From Bacillus sp. 1780r2a1 (GTDB taxonomy: Bacteria > Bacillota > Bacilli > Bacillales > Bacillaceae_H), in assembly GCA_024134725.1 (NCBI GenBank), contig CP099863.1:1979501-2043500 (forward strand): DNA of 64,000 nucleotides, given 5' to 3'. Made by a program: the position numbers and the translations under genes. The first letter of the stretch is position 1. The number at the start of each line of letters is the position of its first letter. This document shows positions 62,460 to 64,000 of the stretch, piece by piece. Under the pieces are notes generated by a model. It was not told the DNA's origin and made no database searches. It was given only the letters and a program-made list of their open reading frames with translations.

Positions 62460-63191
62460 TCAACGTAAATATCCACCGTTATTAAGATCAAATGTAGCTC
62501 CTGTATAATGCTTGGCTTTATCTGATAACAAAAATACTACCGTATCAGCTACGTCACGAGGAAAAACCGGTGTTTTAATTAGCTGGTGTTCCAAATACTC
62601 TTGTTTGCGCCACGTTGGAATGCTATCCATCATAGATGTATCCACCATTGTTGGAGCCACAGAATTGACTCGTATATACGGCGAAAAATTCATAGCGCAA
62701 CTTTTTGTTAATCCGAGTATAGCAGCTTTAGATAAACCGTATAGAGCATCGGAACTTCCTTCTAATGCTGAAACTGAAGACATATTAACAATTGTGCCAT
62801 ACGCTTGTTTTTCGATGAGGTATCTTCCGAAAAGCTGAGAAAAATAAACTGAGCCTTTTACATTAACATCTATTACTTTGTTAATGTCTTCTTCTGAATA
62901 TGTAAGTAAATTTTGTGCTAAATAAATTCCAGCGTTATTAACTAGAGCATTAACTCCTGGGAATGTAGCTGTAATTTGTTTAAAGAAGTTTTTCACGCTG
63001 TCATAATCTGCAATATCAACTCTATATGTAGACAATTTATTAGTTGAATATGAAGCCTTTAGTTCATTTAATGAATCTTCGTTGATATCACAAGCGACAA
63101 CACGCGCTCCTTCATTTAAGCATGATGTGACAATTTCTTTCCCTATCCCAGCTCCTGCCCCAGTTACAATCACATGTACTTTTGACAACAT
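62460..63191 (-). CDS. short-chain dehydrogenase/reductase
   Basis: 243 residues of classical SDR layout. The nucleotide motif VTGAGAGIGKEI is near 9-20, ACDINEDSL holds the Asp that prefers NAD(H), NNAGIY is near 87-92, and the triad is Ser (NMSSVSAL), Tyr and Lys (YGLSK, YxxxK). The C-terminus has GATFDLNNGGYLR. The substrate is unknown. AAGGAG precedes ATG 63191. It is followed on the same strand by the LacY-like gene, but a strong terminator separates them. Confidence 0.9.
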   Translation of the reverse strand: MLSKVHVIVTGAGAGIGKEIVTSCLNEGARVVACDINEDSLNELKASYSTNKLSTYRVDIADYDSVKNFFKQITATFPGVNALVNNAGIYLAQNLLTYSEEDINKVIDVNVKGSVYFSQLFGRYLIEKQAYGTIVNMSSVSALEGSSDALYGLSKAAILGLTKSCAMNFSPYIRVNSVAPTMVDTSMMDSIPTWRKQEYLEHQLIKTPVFPRDVADTVVFLLSDKAKHYTGATFDLNNGGYLR

Positions 63192-63341
63192 TAAGCATCA
63201 CTCCTTTTTGAATTAACTGTTATTCTCAAATTCTACCAGATTATGTTCATTCTTCAACAGCCGTAATAGGGAACATATAGGTGTTGAATGTGAAACTTTC
63301 AAAAGAAACAATTTCGTAGTACCAGTAGAGGTAAACTAATT

Positions 63342-63449
63342 GTGGGTACTTTTTTAAGAATTTCAATCCTTCTGGCATTGCTTGCGCTTTCTTTTGGAGC
63401 AGCAGCTTGGAGAGTTCTTAACATCGTAAAATTAATTAAAAATAAGTAA
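63342..63449 (+). CDS. small membrane peptide, 35 aa
   Basis: GTG 63342 has AGAGGT about 9 nt upstream. The 35-residue product has one hydrophobic helix (FLRISILLALLALSFGAAAW) and a basic end (VKLIKNK), like many short Bacillus membrane peptides. Its stop lies just before a strong hairpin at 63448-63480, which would terminate it. It is the only plus-strand gene right of 49 kb. Confidence 0.45.
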   Translation: MGTFLRISILLALLALSFGAAAWRVLNIVKLIKNK

Positions 63450-63480
63450 AGAGCTCTTCATTTAAGTGAAGAGCTCTTTA
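63447..63480. terminator. bidirectional terminator
   Basis: AAAGAGCTCTTCA and TGAAGAGCTCTTT pair across a short loop; it serves the carboxylesterase gene on the minus strand. Confidence 0.88.
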
Positions 63481-63481
63481 C

Positions 63482-64000
63482 TTATTGGTAGTTTTTAAAG
63501 AATTTTAATGATTCATCAATGATAATTTGCTGATCGTTATCTAATGTTGCCACGTGGTAGCTATTTTCAAGCGTTATAGCTTTTTTCTCAGCTGAGCTGA
63601 TGTTTTCAGCTATGTATGTGCTGTTTAGCGGTGGAACAACGTGATCTTCTGTGGATACAAAAATAAGGGTTGGGCACGTAATTTTAGGTAAATCATTTTT
63701 AACAAGTCCAAGCAGCTTATATAGCTCTTTAAGTGACGCAACAGGCGTTTTGTCATAGCCGATTTCATCTACGTTTTCTTTTTTTACATCAGAGCCAGCT
63801 GAGTCAAGAAAACGCGTATGAGGGTCCGCTTCGAATGCTTGTGGGTTTAAAGCAGGAATATCAATCGCTGCGTTAATTGGCACAATGCCTTTAATTTCAG
63901 GATAATTTTCTGCCATATAAAGCGTTAATGTCCCTCCCATTGATAAACCAACAACAAAGATGGTGTGGCAGCGCTCTTTTAACCATGAATAGCCTTCTTC
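63482..64000 (-). CDS. carboxylesterase-type alpha/beta hydrolase (partial)
   Basis: The C-terminal 173 residues are visible; the start lies beyond the right edge. The frame is open across 64000 and includes the nucleophile elbow VVGLSMGGTLTL (Ser in GLSMGG). Later STEDHVVPPLNSTYIAENI gives the acid Asp, and ENSYHVATLD the catalytic His. This matches the Est/YvaK thermostable carboxylesterase group that hydrolyses short-chain esters. The stop is followed by a bidirectional hairpin. Confidence 0.85.
   Translation of the reverse strand, partial: EEGYSWLKERCHTIFVVGLSMGGTLTLYMAENYPEIKGIVPINAAIDIPALNPQAFEADPHTRFLDSAGSDVKKENVDEIGYDKTPVASLKELYKLLGLVKNDLPKITCPTLIFVSTEDHVVPPLNSTYIAENISSAEKKAITLENSYHVATLDNDQQIIIDESLKFFKNYQ

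Overview
The window looks like chromosomal DNA of a low-GC Bacillaceae member, most like the Priestia (Bacillus) megaterium group. The evidence is Bacillus-type Shine-Dalgarno sites, frequent GTG/TTG starts, TnrA- and WalR-like boxes, a TPP riboswitch on thiT, a yybP-ykoY manganese riboswitch on yybP, a kip (5-oxoprolinase) operon, puc urate genes and an MbcS-type acyl-CoA ligase. The species call is an inference from gene content.

Layout: (1) 1-5.2 kb: acetyltransferase tail, TPP riboswitch with thiT, two related lipoproteins, and a stand-alone tyrosine recombinase next to a 19-bp perfect inverted repeat. (2) 5.2-11.9 kb: MarR regulator, HAD phosphatase, RecB/Cas4-like Fe-S protein, a probable small RNA gene, an acetyltransferase, and urate catabolism genes with a TnrA/GlnR box. 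(3) 11.9-20.2 kb: ilvE, ppaC and ilvD housekeeping genes, small unknown proteins, and a GAF sensor kinase/NarL regulator pair of the YhcYZ/AirSR type. (4) 20.3-25.5 kb: SWIM/SNF2 helicase, MtnX-like phosphatase, acetyltransferase, and a double NlpC/P60 protein with one dead domain. (5) 25.6-34 kb: the nitrogen-controlled kip/pxp operon (pxpA, NRAMP-like transporter, ycsI, pxpB, pxpC, accB-like, accC-like), then kipR and a HemD-like protein. (6) 34-48 kb: CwlO-like endopeptidase, mug, C-N hydrolase plus acetyltransferase, exonuclease, yybP, cobalamin-binding protein, CoA pyrophosphatase, yhfK, two acyl-CoA ligases, MarR and VanW proteins. (7) 48.1-48.8 kb: an AT-rich non-coding gap with a near-perfect dif site. 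(8) 48.8-64 kb: almost all minus-strand genes, including an RNA-repair pair (Pnkp-Hen1), a P450, an esterase, two single-base frameshifted genes, a LacY-like permease, an SDR and a truncated carboxylesterase.

The main observation is at large scale. Genes left of about 45 kb are mostly on the plus strand and genes to the right are almost all on the minus strand. A 28-bp sequence matching the remembered B. subtilis dif site at 26 of 28 positions lies at 48683-48710, about 3 kb from this switch. The window therefore probably spans the chromosome-dimer resolution site and the replication terminus. Exact copies of the dif right arm also occur at 4660 (just after the recombinase gene), 48388 and, inverted, 57357.

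Regulation visible in the sequence: a TPP switch that can hide the thiT ribosome site, a manganese switch with a two-hairpin readout before yybP, TnrA/GlnR boxes before the kip and urate genes, and a WalR-like box before the cwlO-like gene.
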